Shown here: positions 1-8,049 of the stretch, piece after piece
Layout: the number at the start of each line of letters is the position of its first letter
How positions within the stretch are numbered: the stretch's first letter is position 1
Origin: Paracoccaceae bacterium
GTDB taxonomy: Bacteria; Pseudomonadota; Alphaproteobacteria; Rhodobacterales; Rhodobacteraceae
Direction of reading: 5' to 3'
NCBI GenBank assembly: GCA_030148005.1
Contig: JASBUI010000041.1
Span: 1 to 47,955 of the forward strand
DNA length: 47,955 bases
Made by a program: the position numbers and the translations under genes
The notes under the pieces: model-generated
Told to the model about the DNA's origin: nothing
Seen by the model: only the letters and a program-made list of their open reading frames with translations
Databases searched by the model: none

Positions 1-822
1 CTTGATCTCGTTGTCGGCCTTTTCGCGGGCCTCTTTCGAAAGCTTTGTGTCAGCGATGCGCGCCTCAAGTTCGGCCACTTCGTTCTGGCCTTCCTCGCCG
101 TCGCCCAGCTCTTTCTGGATCGCCTTCATCTGTTCGTTCAGGTAGTATTCGCGCTGCGTGCGCTCCATCTGCGATTTGACGCGGGTCTTGATCTTTTTCT
201 CGACCTGAAGGACCGACATCTCGCCCTGCATCAGGCCCAGAACCTGTTCCAGACGCGCAGCAACAGCCAGCGTTTCCAGAAGTTCCTGTTTCTTGTCGAC
301 CTCGACACCCAGATGGCCCGACACCAGATCGGCCAGCTTGGCGCTTTCGGTGGTTTCCGCAACCGCGGTCAGCGCCTCTTCGGGGATGTTCTTTTTGATC
401 TTCGAATAGCGTTCAAATTCGCCCGCAACCGAGCGCACAAGCGCCTGGATCGTGGCCTCATCGCCCGGGATCTCTTCGAGGATCTCGGCGTGGGCTTCGA
501 AAAAGTTGGGGTTATCAACGTATTCGGTGATCTGCACGCGCGCGCGCCCTTCGACCAGCACCTTGACGGTGCCATCGGGAAGCTTGAGCAGTTGCAGGAC
601 ATTGGCGATGACGCCAACCTCAAAAATGCCCTCGGCGGTGGGGTCATCGACACCGGGGTCGATCTGGGAGGACAAGAGGATCTGCTTGTCGTCCTTCATC
701 ACCTCTTCGAGCGCCTTCACCGACTTTTCGCGCCCGACAAAAAGCGGCACGATCATGTGCGGAAAGACGACGATGTCGCGTAGCGGCAGTACCGGATAGG
801 ATGTCGTCAGTTGCTCGGTCAT
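1..822 (-). CDS. lon: Lon ATP-dependent protease, N-terminal part (cut by window edge)
   Basis: The 274 codons visible on the minus strand encode the N-terminal substrate-binding domain and the start of the helical linker of Lon, the cytoplasmic AAA+ protease that removes misfolded and regulatory proteins. The start reads MTEQLTTSYPVLPLRDIVVF, the typical Lon opening, followed by the VFPHMIVPLFVGREKS stretch and later the QMERTQREYYLNEQMKAIQ linker. The Walker motifs and the Ser-Lys protease domain lie beyond the left edge. The ATG at 822 has an AAGGA ribosome binding site a few bases upstream. A heat-shock-type promoter lies about 80 bases upstream (903-930), so induction by RpoH is likely. 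The family identification is secure; only the 3' part is missing. Confidence 0.96.
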   Translation of the reverse strand, partial: MTEQLTTSYPVLPLRDIVVFPHMIVPLFVGREKSVKALEEVMKDDKQILLSSQIDPGVDDPTAEGIFEVGVIANVLQLLKLPDGTVKVLVEGRARVQITEYVDNPNFFEAHAEILEEIPGDEATIQALVRSVAGEFERYSKIKKNIPEEALTAVAETTESAKLADLVSGHLGVEVDKKQELLETLAVAARLEQVLGLMQGEMSVLQVEKKIKTRVKSQMERTQREYYLNEQMKAIQKELGDGEEGQNEVAELEARIADTKLSKEAREKADNEIK

Positions 823-902
823 TTTAATTTCCTTACCTCGTAGCAAGAAGCTTATGGCCCTGCCTTGCAGCGGCGTCAGGCTTCTCCTGTCACAGCATGT
901 TT

Positions 903-930
903 AGGTGGGTTGCTGTAGCGCCTGTTTCAA
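903..930 (-). promoter_or_regulatory. Candidate RpoH (sigma-32) promoter of lon
   Basis: Read on the minus strand, TTGAAA (930-925) is followed after 15 bases by CCCACCT (909-903). This is one base from the sigma-32 -10 form CCCATNT, and the -35 matches CTTGAAA at all but its first base. It sits about 80 bases upstream of the lon start. lon is a classic heat-shock gene, so position and sequence agree. No transcription start has been seen. Confidence 0.6.
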
Positions 931-1095
931 CCCGGCCTTTCTGCATTTCCATCACATCATGTAGTGGGTTTTGCTGGAAGACAAGGCAGAGATCGTTAGT
1001 TCACACGCAATTGTCGCGGGGAAATTTGGCACCCTCGTGGCCATTTGTGGGTATCGGGATGAATTAACCCTGCCGCGCCGCAGAGGGGCCTCGCG

Positions 1096-2223
1096 CTAAA
1101 GAGGTTCGATATCGCCCTGAACTCGCGCTTCGTGAAAAGCGGTCTGGAACTGCGCAAAGCGGCCTGCCGATATGGCGGCGCGCATATCGGCCATCAGTTC
1201 CTGAAAGTAGTGCAGGTTGTGCCAGGTCAAAAGCATGCCAGAGATCATTTCCTGCGAACGAAAGACGTGATGCAGATAGGCGCGGCTATAGCTGCGGCAG
1301 GCGGGGCAGCTGCATGCCTCATCCAAGGGGCGCGGGTCGTCGCGATGGCGGGCGTTCTTGATGTTCAGAACACCGCGGCGGGTGAAAACCTGGCCCGTGC
1401 GCCCAGAACGCGAAGGCAGAACGCAATCCATCATGTCCACGCCGCGCGCCACGGCGCCGACGATGTCATCAGGTTTGCCCACGCCCATAAGATAGCGCGG
1501 CCGATCCTGCGGAAGCATGTCCGGCGCATAGTCCAGAACGCCGAACATCGCCTCTTGCCCCTCGCCCACGGCCAGACCGCCGATCGCATAGCCGTCAAAG
1601 CCGATTTTCGTCAGTTCCTCGGCACTTTCGGCGCGAAGCTCTTGTGTGACGCCGCCCTGCTGAATGCCAAAAAGCGCATGGCCCGGACGATCGCCGAACG
1701 CCTCTTTGGAGCGCATGGCCCAACGCATCGACAGGCGCATGCTTTTGGCAACCTCCGCCTCGGATGCCGGAAGCGCGGGGCATTCATCAAAGCACATCAC
1801 GATGTCCGAGCCCAAAAGCCGCTGAATTTCCATCGAGCGTTCGGGCGTCAGTTCATGGCGCGAGCCGTCGACATGACTTTTGAAGGTCACGCCCTTTTCG
1901 GTCAGCTTGCGCAGGTCCGCCAAGCTCATCACCTGAAAGCCGCCGCTGTCGGTCAGGATCGGCCGGTCCCAGTTCATGAACTTGTGCAGCCCGCCAAGGC
2001 GGTCCACGCGCTCGGCCGTGGGGCGCAGCATCAGGTGGTAGGTATTGCCAAGAAGGATGTCGGCGCCGGTGGCGGCCACGCTTTCAGGCAGCATCGCCTT
2101 GACCGTGCCGGCGGTGCCCACGGGCATAAAGGCCGGGGTTCTGATATCGCCGCGTGGCGTGCGGATCACGCCGGTGCGCGCCTTGCCGTCCACGGCCAGT
2201 TTGTCAAAGCTGATCGGGGTCAT
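1096..2223 (-). CDS. tgt: Queuine tRNA-guanine transglycosylase
   Basis: This 375-residue protein exchanges guanine 34 of tRNAs with GUN anticodons for the queuosine precursor preQ1. The sequence shows the [12 protein letters not shown] segment, the active-site [10 protein letters not shown] loop with the catalytic aspartate, FGIQQGG, the second aspartate in [15 protein letters not shown], and the C-terminal zinc site [16 protein letters not shown] (three Cys and one His). Length and motifs are those of full-length bacterial Tgt. It lies on the same strand as lon but 273 bases upstream of it, and lon has its own promoter, so it is probably a separate transcript. A divergent membrane-protein operon starts about 150 bases upstream. 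Confidence 0.97.
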   Translation of the reverse strand: MTPISFDKLAVDGKARTGVIRTPRGDIRTPAFMPVGTAGTVKAMLPESVAATGADILLGNTYHLMLRPTAERVDRLGGLHKFMNWDRPILTDSGGFQVMSLADLRKLTEKGVTFKSHVDGSRHELTPERSMEIQRLLGSDIVMCFDECPALPASEAEVAKSMRLSMRWAMRSKEAFGDRPGHALFGIQQGGVTQELRAESAEELTKIGFDGYAIGGLAVGEGQEAMFGVLDYAPDMLPQDRPRYLMGVGKPDDIVGAVARGVDMMDCVLPSRSGRTGQVFTRRGVLNIKNARHRDDPRPLDEACSCPACRSYSRAYLHHVFRSQEMISGMLLTWHNLHYFQELMADMRAAISAGRFAQFQTAFHEARVQGDIEPL

Positions 2224-2370
2224 CGCCCTGCCCTTTGCCGGTTAAGCCCCTCATTTTCGCGGGCCTTCTTGCTAAAAAGGGGCGATAGCGCGATGCGGGC
2301 GAACTTGCAATTGGCCATTGCGCAACGCACATTCAACGCAAAGCGTCCCCGCAAAAGGAATCCCGCCCCA

Positions 2371-3264
2371 GTGCCGATTGAAAACATCATTCTAAGCCTT
2401 CTGGAAAAAAACATCGCCTACCTTGTGCTGGCGATCCTGCTGATCGTCATCATCCTAAAGGCGGTGCGCATCGTCACCCAGTCGGAAAAACACGTCATCG
2501 AACGGTTCGGCCGCCTGCACGCGGTGCTTGGCCCGGGCATCAACCTGATCGTGCCCTTCCTTGACCGGGTTGCGCATAAAATCTCTATCCTTGAGCGTCA
2601 GTTGCCCACCGCCAGTCAGGATGCCATCACCCGCGACAACGTGCTGGTGCAGGTCGATACTTCGGTTTTCTATCGCATTACCGAGCCTGAAAAGACCGTC
2701 TACCGGATCCGCGATGTCGACAGCGCCATTTCGACCACCGTTGCCGGTATCGTGCGCGCCGAGATCGGCAAGATGGACCTTGATGAGGTGCAGGCCAACC
2801 GCTCGAACCTGATCTCGACGATCAAATCCTCGGTCGAGGATGCGGTTGACGACTGGGGCATCGAGGTGACCCGCGCCGAGATCCTTGATGTGAACCTTGA
2901 TGCGGCAACGCGCGCGGCAATGATGCAGCAGCTGAACGCTGAACGCGCACGCCGGGCGCAGGTTACAGAGGCCGAGGGCAAGAAACGTGCCGTGGAGTTG
3001 GCCGCGGACGCCGAACTTTACTCATCCGAGCAATCGGCCAAGGCGCGGCGCGTTCTGGCCGACGCCGAGGCCTATGCAACCGAAGTGGTCGCCCGCGCCA
3101 TTGCCGAACACGGCATCGAGGCCGCGCAGTATCAGGTTGCGCTGAAACAGGTCGAGGCGCTGAACACGCTGGGTCAGGGCGATGGAAAACAGACGATCGT
3201 GGTGCCCGCCGCCGCGCTTGAGGCCTTTGGCGATGCCTTCAAACTGCTCAAAGGGCGCGGATGA
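2371..3264 (+). CDS. SPFH/Band 7 (stomatin/QmcA-like) membrane protein
   Basis: This protein of about 297 residues has one N-terminal membrane segment (LAYLV-type hydrophobic run near residues 10-28), then an SPFH/Band 7 domain starting at SEKHVIERFGRLHAVLGPG, and an Ala/Glu-rich coiled coil (AERARRAQVTEAEGKKRAVE). Such proteins oligomerise in the inner membrane and organise microdomains or guard membrane proteins. I chose the GTG at 2371 because AAAAGGAA lies 10 bases upstream and the protein then begins just before the membrane segment. An in-frame ATG at 2293 would add 26 residues of unlikely sequence. The open frame continues far upstream but is antisense to tgt there. It overlaps the downstream NfeD-like gene by 4 bases, the usual SPFH-NfeD pairing. 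Confidence 0.9.
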   Translation: MPIENIILSLLEKNIAYLVLAILLIVIILKAVRIVTQSEKHVIERFGRLHAVLGPGINLIVPFLDRVAHKISILERQLPTASQDAITRDNVLVQVDTSVFYRITEPEKTVYRIRDVDSAISTTVAGIVRAEIGKMDLDEVQANRSNLISTIKSSVEDAVDDWGIEVTRAEILDVNLDAATRAAMMQQLNAERARRAQVTEAEGKKRAVELAADAELYSSEQSAKARRVLADAEAYATEVVARAIAEHGIEAAQYQVALKQVEALNTLGQGDGKQTIVVPAAALEAFGDAFKLLKGRG

Positions 3265-3539
3265 TGGCGGATCTTGTCACAATCTGGTGGGTCTGGCTTT
3301 CGGCCGCCTTTGCCCTTGCCATCATAGAGATCATGGCGCCGGGCTTTATCTTTCTCGGCTTTGCGATCGGCGCTGCGGTGATGACGGTGATCGTCGCGCT
3401 GGTGCCCTCGCCCATAGGCACAGAGGTGTCGCTTGCGATCTTTGCCGGCCTATCGCTTCTGGCCTGGATTGGCCTGCGCCTTTTCTTCGCCAAGCGGCAA
3501 TCGGCGGCCAAGTTCTTCAAACACGACATCAACGACTGA
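3261..3539 (+). CDS. Short NfeD-family membrane protein
   Basis: The 92-residue product has about three hydrophobic segments (WWVWLSAAFALAIIEIMAPGFIF, AIGAAVMTVIVALV, LAIFAGLSLLAWIGLRLFF) and ends with a short charged tail, KFFKHDIND. NfeD-like proteins are partners of SPFH proteins in bacteria. Here the start codon overlaps the stop of the Band 7 gene (ATGA), so translation is coupled. The soluble OB-fold domain that follows the membrane part in longer NfeD proteins (about 150 residues, as in E. coli YbbJ) is absent. I see no frameshift that would restore it, and short forms are familiar to me from Rhodobacteraceae. The function is inferred only from the pairing. Confidence 0.82.
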   Translation: MMADLVTIWWVWLSAAFALAIIEIMAPGFIFLGFAIGAAVMTVIVALVPSPIGTEVSLAIFAGLSLLAWIGLRLFFAKRQSAAKFFKHDIND

Positions 3540-3605
3540 CCCCGGGCTCTGGACGCGCCCCGCGCTAACCCCTATATCTTTAGTCAGGAATTAGCGAGAG
3601 ACGCC

Positions 3606-3971
3606 ATGACAGCCACGTCACCAGAAAAACTGCAGGGCACGCCCCTGATCAAACCCTCGTCGACGGATCACCCGCTTTATGATCAGGTGGTCGAGGCATG
3701 CCGTTCGGTCTATGACCCTGAAATTCCTGTCAATATCTACGATCTTGGCCTTGTCTACACGGTCGATATCTCGCCTGAATCGGACGTCTCCATCGTCATG
3801 ACGCTGACCGCCCCCGGCTGCCCTGTCGCGGGCGAGATGCCCGGCTGGCTTGCCGAAGCGGTTGAACCGCTCCCCGGCGTGCGCACCGTCAATGTCGAAC
3901 TGACATGGGAGCCGCCCTGGGGCATGGACATGATGTCGGATGAGGCGCGTCTTGAACTGGGTTTCATGTAA
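3606..3971 (+). CDS. SufT-like Fe-S cluster assembly protein (MIP18/DUF59 family)
   Basis: This 121-residue protein is made almost entirely of the DUF59/MIP18 domain. The signatures are VYDPEIPVNIYDLGLVY, MTLTAPGCPVAGEMP with the conserved cysteine, and VELTWEPPWGMDMMSDEARLELG. SufT/PaaD-like proteins help mature Fe-S proteins, probably by transferring or handling clusters in the cytoplasm. It is followed about 120 bases later by an A-type cluster carrier, which supports the role. The rest of the suf operon (sufBCDSE) is not in the window, so these two genes may serve as a detached accessory pair. The start has a GAGAG ribosome binding site. Confidence 0.88.
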   Translation: MTATSPEKLQGTPLIKPSSTDHPLYDQVVEACRSVYDPEIPVNIYDLGLVYTVDISPESDVSIVMTLTAPGCPVAGEMPGWLAEAVEPLPGVRTVNVELTWEPPWGMDMMSDEARLELGFM

Positions 3972-3982
3972 AAGCCCATTGG

Positions 3983-4016
3983 CTTCTTTGTGGGGGAAAA
4001 TATCCCCGCCGGAGGC
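3983..4016 (-). repeat. Intergenic repeat copy A
   Basis: On the plus strand it starts CTTCTTTG and ends with the GCCGGAGGC motif. It lies just after the sufT-like stop codon. It is a full-length member of a family of six related intergenic elements in this window; the element reads naturally on the minus strand as a small GCC-TCC-GGC hairpin, then a TATTTT-type stretch, then CAAAGAAG. Confidence 0.6.
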
Positions 4017-4088
4017 ATGGCCCGCACCCGCAAGTCTTGAGATGGCAGGCAAAGGCGCTTAGGTTACCCTCCAAAGGAGATCATCCAG

Positions 4089-4460
4089 ATGTTCGGCATT
4101 CCAGGCAAAGCGGCCATAACGCTTACACCGCGCGCCAGCACGCAGATCGCGAAACTCATGGAACGTCAGGGCCATCAGGGCCTTCGGATCGGCGTCAAGA
4201 AGGGCGGCTGCGCGGGCATGGAATACACCATGGATTACGTCACCGAAATTGACCCCAATGACGAGGTCGTCGAAGATGGCGGCGCGCGGGTGATGATTGC
4301 TCCGATGGCGCAGATGTTCCTTTTCGGCACCGAGATCGATTACGAGGTTTCGCTGCTTGAATCTGGCTTCAAGTTCCGCAACCCCAATGTCGTGGATGCC
4401 TGCGGATGCGGCGAGTCGATCAAGTTCGATGACGCGCTTGGGGCCGAAAGACCGGCCTAA
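4089..4460 (+). CDS. A-type iron-sulfur carrier protein (IscA/SufA/HesB family)
   Basis: The 123-residue protein has the HesB fold and the three conserved cysteines of A-type carriers: one in KKGGCAGMEYTMDY and two in the C-terminal CGCGES motif. These residues bind an Fe-S cluster that is passed on to apo-proteins. The ATG at 4089 follows AAAGGAG at a normal distance. The upstream neighbour is a SufT-like protein, and a P450 gene follows after 35 bases. Whether it should be called SufA, IscA or ErpA cannot be decided from the sequence; the location beside SufT slightly favours SufA. Confidence 0.92.
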   Translation: MFGIPGKAAITLTPRASTQIAKLMERQGHQGLRIGVKKGGCAGMEYTMDYVTEIDPNDEVVEDGGARVMIAPMAQMFLFGTEIDYEVSLLESGFKFRNPNVVDACGCGESIKFDDALGAERPA

Positions 4461-4495
4461 GCCGCGCGCCCGGCGCCGCCTTGGGAACCTGCCAG

Positions 4496-5683
4496 ATGCA
4501 GCCCATCTCTCAGTCCCCGACCGAAGACGCCTTCGTTCAGAACCCCTATCCGTTTTACGCCCGTGCCCGCGCGCTCGGCGATTTCGTCTATTGGACCGAC
4601 TATTCGATGGCCGCCGCCACAAGCCACGCGGCGGTGAACGCGGTTCTGAAGGACCGGCGCATGGGGCGCGAGGCGCCGCCGGGGTTTGAAACCACGCCGC
4701 CCCCTGCCCTTGCCCCCTTCTACGCGGTCGAAGCGCACTCAATGCTCGAAGCTGAACCGCCGCGCCACACAAGGCTGCGCGGCTCTGCCTTGCGCGCTTT
4801 TACCGGGCGCCGGATCGCGGTGCTTGAACCTTCGATTGCGCAGCTTGCCGATCAGCTGATCGATGCCATGCCCGAAGGCGGCTGCGACTTGCTAGAGGCG
4901 TTCGCCCGCCAGGTCCCGGTGATCGTCATCGCCCGCTTTCTTGGCATCCCCGAAATCATGGCGGGCGATCTTTTGCGCTGGTCCAATGCCATGGTGGGCA
5001 TGTATCAGGCCGGGCGCAGCGCGCAGGATGAGGCCCGCGCCGTCGCCGCGACCAATGACTTTGTCGATTTCATGCGTGATTTCATAAAGATGCGCCGCAA
5101 AGACCCACGCGATGACCTGATCTCACATCTCATCGAGGTTTCAGAGCAAGGCGCCGAAAGCGATGCCCCGACCCTAAGCACGCAAGAGCTCATCTCAACC
5201 GTCATCCTGCTTTTGAACGCAGGGCATGAGGCGACGGTTCACTCTCTTGGCAACGCCATAAAGCTTTTGCTGGAACACGGGCAAAAGCCCACCCAAGACA
5301 ACGCCCTTGCGCTCAGCGAAGAAACGCTTCGCCATGACCCGCCGCTGCATATGTTCACCCGCTGGGTCTATGAAGAGGTCGAAGTTCTGGGCCATAGCTT
5401 CAAACCCGGCGATCAGATTGCCTGCCTTCTGGGTTCGGCCAATCGCGATGGCGATGTCTATGATAACCCGGAAGTTTTCGATCCGGCCCGAAAGCTTATC
5501 CCGAATGCCGCCTTTGGCGCAGGGATCCACTTCTGCCTTGGCGCGCCGCTGGCGCGGCTTGAACTTCGAACGGCGCTGCCTGTGCTTTTTAAGCGCCTGC
5601 CGAACATACGGCTGGCTGGAACGCCGCAATATGCCGATGTTTACCATTTCCACGGGCTGCGCCGCCTCGACGTGACCTATTAG
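4496..5683 (+). CDS. Cytochrome P450
   Basis: This 395-residue soluble bacterial P450 has all core motifs: the I-helix oxygen-binding region NAGHEAT (residues 241-247), the K-helix ExxR as E276-R279, and the heme loop FGAGIHFCLGAPLARLE with the axial thiolate Cys347. The I-helix has Ala246 before the conserved Thr247. P450s insert one oxygen atom into a substrate using electrons from a ferredoxin and reductase, and no dedicated redox partner sits next to it. The substrate cannot be named. The ATG at 4496 is preferred over a TTG at 4481, although neither has a strong ribosome binding site. It converges on the Lrp gene. Confidence 0.95.
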   Translation: MQPISQSPTEDAFVQNPYPFYARARALGDFVYWTDYSMAAATSHAAVNAVLKDRRMGREAPPGFETTPPPALAPFYAVEAHSMLEAEPPRHTRLRGSALRAFTGRRIAVLEPSIAQLADQLIDAMPEGGCDLLEAFARQVPVIVIARFLGIPEIMAGDLLRWSNAMVGMYQAGRSAQDEARAVAATNDFVDFMRDFIKMRRKDPRDDLISHLIEVSEQGAESDAPTLSTQELISTVILLLNAGHEATVHSLGNAIKLLLEHGQKPTQDNALALSEETLRHDPPLHMFTRWVYEEVEVLGHSFKPGDQIACLLGSANRDGDVYDNPEVFDPARKLIPNAAFGAGIHFCLGAPLARLELRTALPVLFKRLPNIRLAGTPQYADVYHFHGLRRLDVTY

Positions 5684-5753
5684 GCGTCAGACCGGCCTGT
5701 GGCTGCAAGGAAATGCGCGGTAGCGCCCATTTTGGATGCGCTTGCACCCAAAA

Positions 5754-6215
5754 TCAGAGCGGCAGGGCGGTGGTGGATTTGATCTCTTCCATCGACAAAA
5801 GCGCGGTGACGTTAAAGACCCGCACCTGTGATATCAGCGCTTGATAGAAGGCGTCATAGGCGCGGGCGTTGGCGACGCGCACCTTCAGGATATAGTCGAT
5901 GTCGCCTGCAAGGCGATGGGCCTCCTGCACCTCGGGGCGGGAGCGCAATGCGCGCAGAAAGTCGGCCTGCCAGTCGGCATCATGGGCCGAGGTGCGGATC
6001 AGGACGAAGAAACAGGCCTCAAACCCGACCGCTTCGGGGTTCACGACGACGGTCTGGTTTCCGATGACGCCCGTCTCGCGCAGCTTGCGAATCCGGTTCC
6101 AGACCGGCGTCTTCGAGGCGCCCACACGGCGCGCAATTTCCTCAAGCGACTGGCCTGCGTCGCGTTGAAGCTCTGCAAGGATTTTCCGGTCTGTTTTGTC
6201 GATCTGGGCAGCCAT
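5754..6215 (-). CDS. Lrp/AsnC-family transcriptional regulator
   Basis: This 153-residue protein begins with the family's usual opening, IDKTDRKILAELQRDAGQSLEEIARRVGASKTPVWNRIRKL, which contains the winged helix-turn-helix. A C-terminal RAM/AsnC ligand domain follows (EVQEAHRLAGDIDYILKVRV, ending in EEIKSTTALPL). The start at 6215 has GAAGAGG upstream; an in-frame ATG at 6260 would add 15 residues. It is divergent from the cysG-cysI-cysH operon, and three GAACA-type half-sites lie in the shared region. A role in controlling sulfur assimilation, perhaps sensing an amino acid such as cysteine or methionine, is therefore a reasonable inference but unproven. Confidence 0.93.
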   Translation of the reverse strand: MAAQIDKTDRKILAELQRDAGQSLEEIARRVGASKTPVWNRIRKLRETGVIGNQTVVVNPEAVGFEACFFVLIRTSAHDADWQADFLRALRSRPEVQEAHRLAGDIDYILKVRVANARAYDAFYQALISQVRVFNVTALLSMEEIKSTTALPL

Positions 6216-6236
6216 TCCGGGCCTCTTCGATAAATG

Positions 6237-6318
6237 GAACATATTGTCTTCTCGGGTCATCTTGATAGACGATTGTTCCTATTTGTCCAGCCCCATGGCG
6301 TCATGTCAGAACATTATT
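6237..6318. promoter_or_regulatory. Candidate operator cluster between the Lrp gene and cysG
   Basis: The divergent region carries three similar half-sites: GAACATATT at 6237-6245, the inverted form ATTGTTC at 6272-6278, and GAACATTATT at 6309-6318. A TATACT hexamer at 6320-6325 could be the cysG -10 element, directly beside the third site. The arrangement fits a dimeric or octameric Lrp-type regulator acting on both genes. It is a pattern call only. Confidence 0.4.
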
Positions 6319-6349
6319 CTATACTGCCTGCAGAAACAGGATGCCTGAA

Positions 6350-7741
6350 ATGAACCATTTTCCAATCTTTCTGGCCTTAAGTGGCCGCGATGTCGTGCTT
6401 AGCGGCGGCGGAGAGACGGCGCTTGCCAAATTGCGGCTGCTCTTGAAGACGACGGCCTCGATCACCGTCTATGCCGCCTCCCCTTCGGCAGCTGTCGTCG
6501 CGCTTGCGGATACGGGACGGATTGGCCTTGTCCGGCGCGCCCTTGCGCCCGGCGATATCGGCGCGGCCCGGCTTTTCTATGCCGCCGAAGACGACGAAAA
6601 GGCGGATGCGCGCAGCGCTGCGATCGCCCGGCGCGAGGGCGCGCTGGTCAATATCGTCGATAACCTTGCGGCCAGCGATTTTCTGACCCCCGCCATCGTC
6701 GATCGCGACCCGGTGACGGTGGCCATCGGCACCGAAGGCGCCGCGCCGGTTCTGGCGCGGTCGATCAAGGCAGATCTTGAGGCGCGCCTTCCTGCGCAGC
6801 TTGGCCGGCTTGCCCGTATCGCGGCCACTTTTCGCAGCTCTGCCCGCGCCCTTGCGCCGGGGCGCGCGCGGCGGCGTTTCTGGGCGGAAGTTTTTGAACG
6901 GGCGGGCCCCGCCGCCATTGAACAAGGGGGCGCCGAGGCGGCGATTGGCGCGCTTCTTGACCGCCACACCCGTGAAACCGCGCCGGACCTTGCGGGCCAT
7001 GTTGATCTTGTCGGCGCGGGCCCGGGCGATCCGGAGCTTTTGACGCTGAAGGCGCGCCGCGCATTGGACGGGGCGGATGTGGTGATCCATGACCGTCTTG
7101 TCCCCCAGGAAATCCTTGAACTTGCGCGCCGCGAGGCCGTGATCCTGCCGGTTGGAAAGCAGGGCTTTGGCGCGTCGGCGCGGCAAGAAGACATCAACGA
7201 TCTGATCGTTTCTCACGCCCGCTCTGGCGCCCATGTCGTTCGCCTAAAGGGCGGAGATCCCACGATTTTCGGGCGGCTGGACGAAGAGATCAGCGCCTGC
7301 GAGGCGGCCGGGGTTTCATGGTCGGTCATTCCGGGAATTACGGCAGCTTCAGCGGCGGTTGCAAGCATCGGCCAAAGCCTGACGCAGCGCGGGCGGAACG
7401 GATCGCTGCGGCTTTTGACGGGCCATGACATTCGCGGCTTTGCCGAGCATGACTGGCGCGCCCTTGCCCTGCCCGGTGCGGTGGCGGCGATCTATATGGG
7501 CAAGCGTTCTGCGCGGTTCATTCAGGGGCGATTGATGATGCATGGCGCGGCGGCACAGACGCCGGTCAGCGTTGTCGAAAACGCAAGCCTGCCCACGCAG
7601 AAGGTGCGCGCCGCGACGATCGCGGGCCTTGCGCGCGCGGTTGAGGACACGCCCGAAGGCACGCCGGCGATCATCCTTCTGGGCCTAGGCCCCCGCGCCG
7701 CCACCAAGGCGCTTGCGGACCAAATCGAAAGGCTTGGATGA
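6350..7741 (+). CDS. cysG: Siroheme synthase (multifunctional CysG)
   Basis: The 463-residue protein fuses the precorrin-2 dehydrogenase/ferrochelatase (N-terminal) and uroporphyrinogen-III methyltransferase (C-terminal) activities, which together convert uroporphyrinogen III to siroheme. The N-terminal part has the NAD-binding VVLSGGGETALAKLRLLL motif. The methyltransferase part begins at LVGAGPGDPELLTLKARRAL and has VVRLKGGDPTIFGR and GITAASAA. Siroheme is the cofactor of the sulfite reductase two genes downstream. I chose the ATG at 6350 because AACAGG is correctly spaced for it and abuts the alternative ATG at 6341. It is the first gene of a tightly packed sulfur operon. Confidence 0.95.
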   Translation: MNHFPIFLALSGRDVVLSGGGETALAKLRLLLKTTASITVYAASPSAAVVALADTGRIGLVRRALAPGDIGAARLFYAAEDDEKADARSAAIARREGALVNIVDNLAASDFLTPAIVDRDPVTVAIGTEGAAPVLARSIKADLEARLPAQLGRLARIAATFRSSARALAPGRARRRFWAEVFERAGPAAIEQGGAEAAIGALLDRHTRETAPDLAGHVDLVGAGPGDPELLTLKARRALDGADVVIHDRLVPQEILELARREAVILPVGKQGFGASARQEDINDLIVSHARSGAHVVRLKGGDPTIFGRLDEEISACEAAGVSWSVIPGITAASAAVASIGQSLTQRGRNGSLRLLTGHDIRGFAEHDWRALALPGAVAAIYMGKRSARFIQGRLMMHGAAAQTPVSVVENASLPTQKVRAATIAGLARAVEDTPEGTPAIILLGLGPRAATKALADQIERLG

Positions 7742-8049
7742 TGCCCGCTGCTTCTGATCTGAAAATCGTGACGGCCAATGACCTTTTGACCGGCGATGTT
7801 GTGTACCTGGCCCCCGATGGGGGTTGGAGCCGCGAGATCGCGCAGGCTGAGGTTCTGGCAGGCGCCGATCTTGCCGCTGCCCGGCTTTCTGCGGCCGCGG
7901 CGCAGCCAGGTGTCATTGTAGGCGCCTATCTGGCCGATGTCGCGGCCACGGCGCGGGGGCCGGCGCCCGTGCATTTCCGCGAAGAGTTTCGCGCCAAGGG
8001 GCCGTCAAACTATGCCCATGGCAAGCAAGTGGAGCAAAACAATGTATAA
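7738..8049 (+). CDS. DUF2849 domain protein of the cys operon
   Basis: This 103-residue soluble protein has the pattern of the DUF2849 family (LKIVTANDLLTGDVVYL near the start, YLADVA in the middle, HFREEFRAKGPSNYAHGK near the end). It overlaps the cysG stop by 4 bases and the sulfite reductase start by 8 bases, so it is translated as part of the operon. Its fixed place between siroheme synthase and sulfite reductase in alphaproteobacteria suggests a helper role in sulfite reduction or siroheme use. No catalytic residues can be recognised. Confidence 0.85.
   Translation: MMPAASDLKIVTANDLLTGDVVYLAPDGGWSREIAQAEVLAGADLAAARLSAAAAQPGVIVGAYLADVAATARGPAPVHFREEFRAKGPSNYAHGKQVEQNNV

Noticed and set aside
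1132..2370. Long upstream extension of the SPFH gene
   Set aside because: The extension is antisense to tgt; a GTG with a ribosome binding site at 2371 gives the normal family length.
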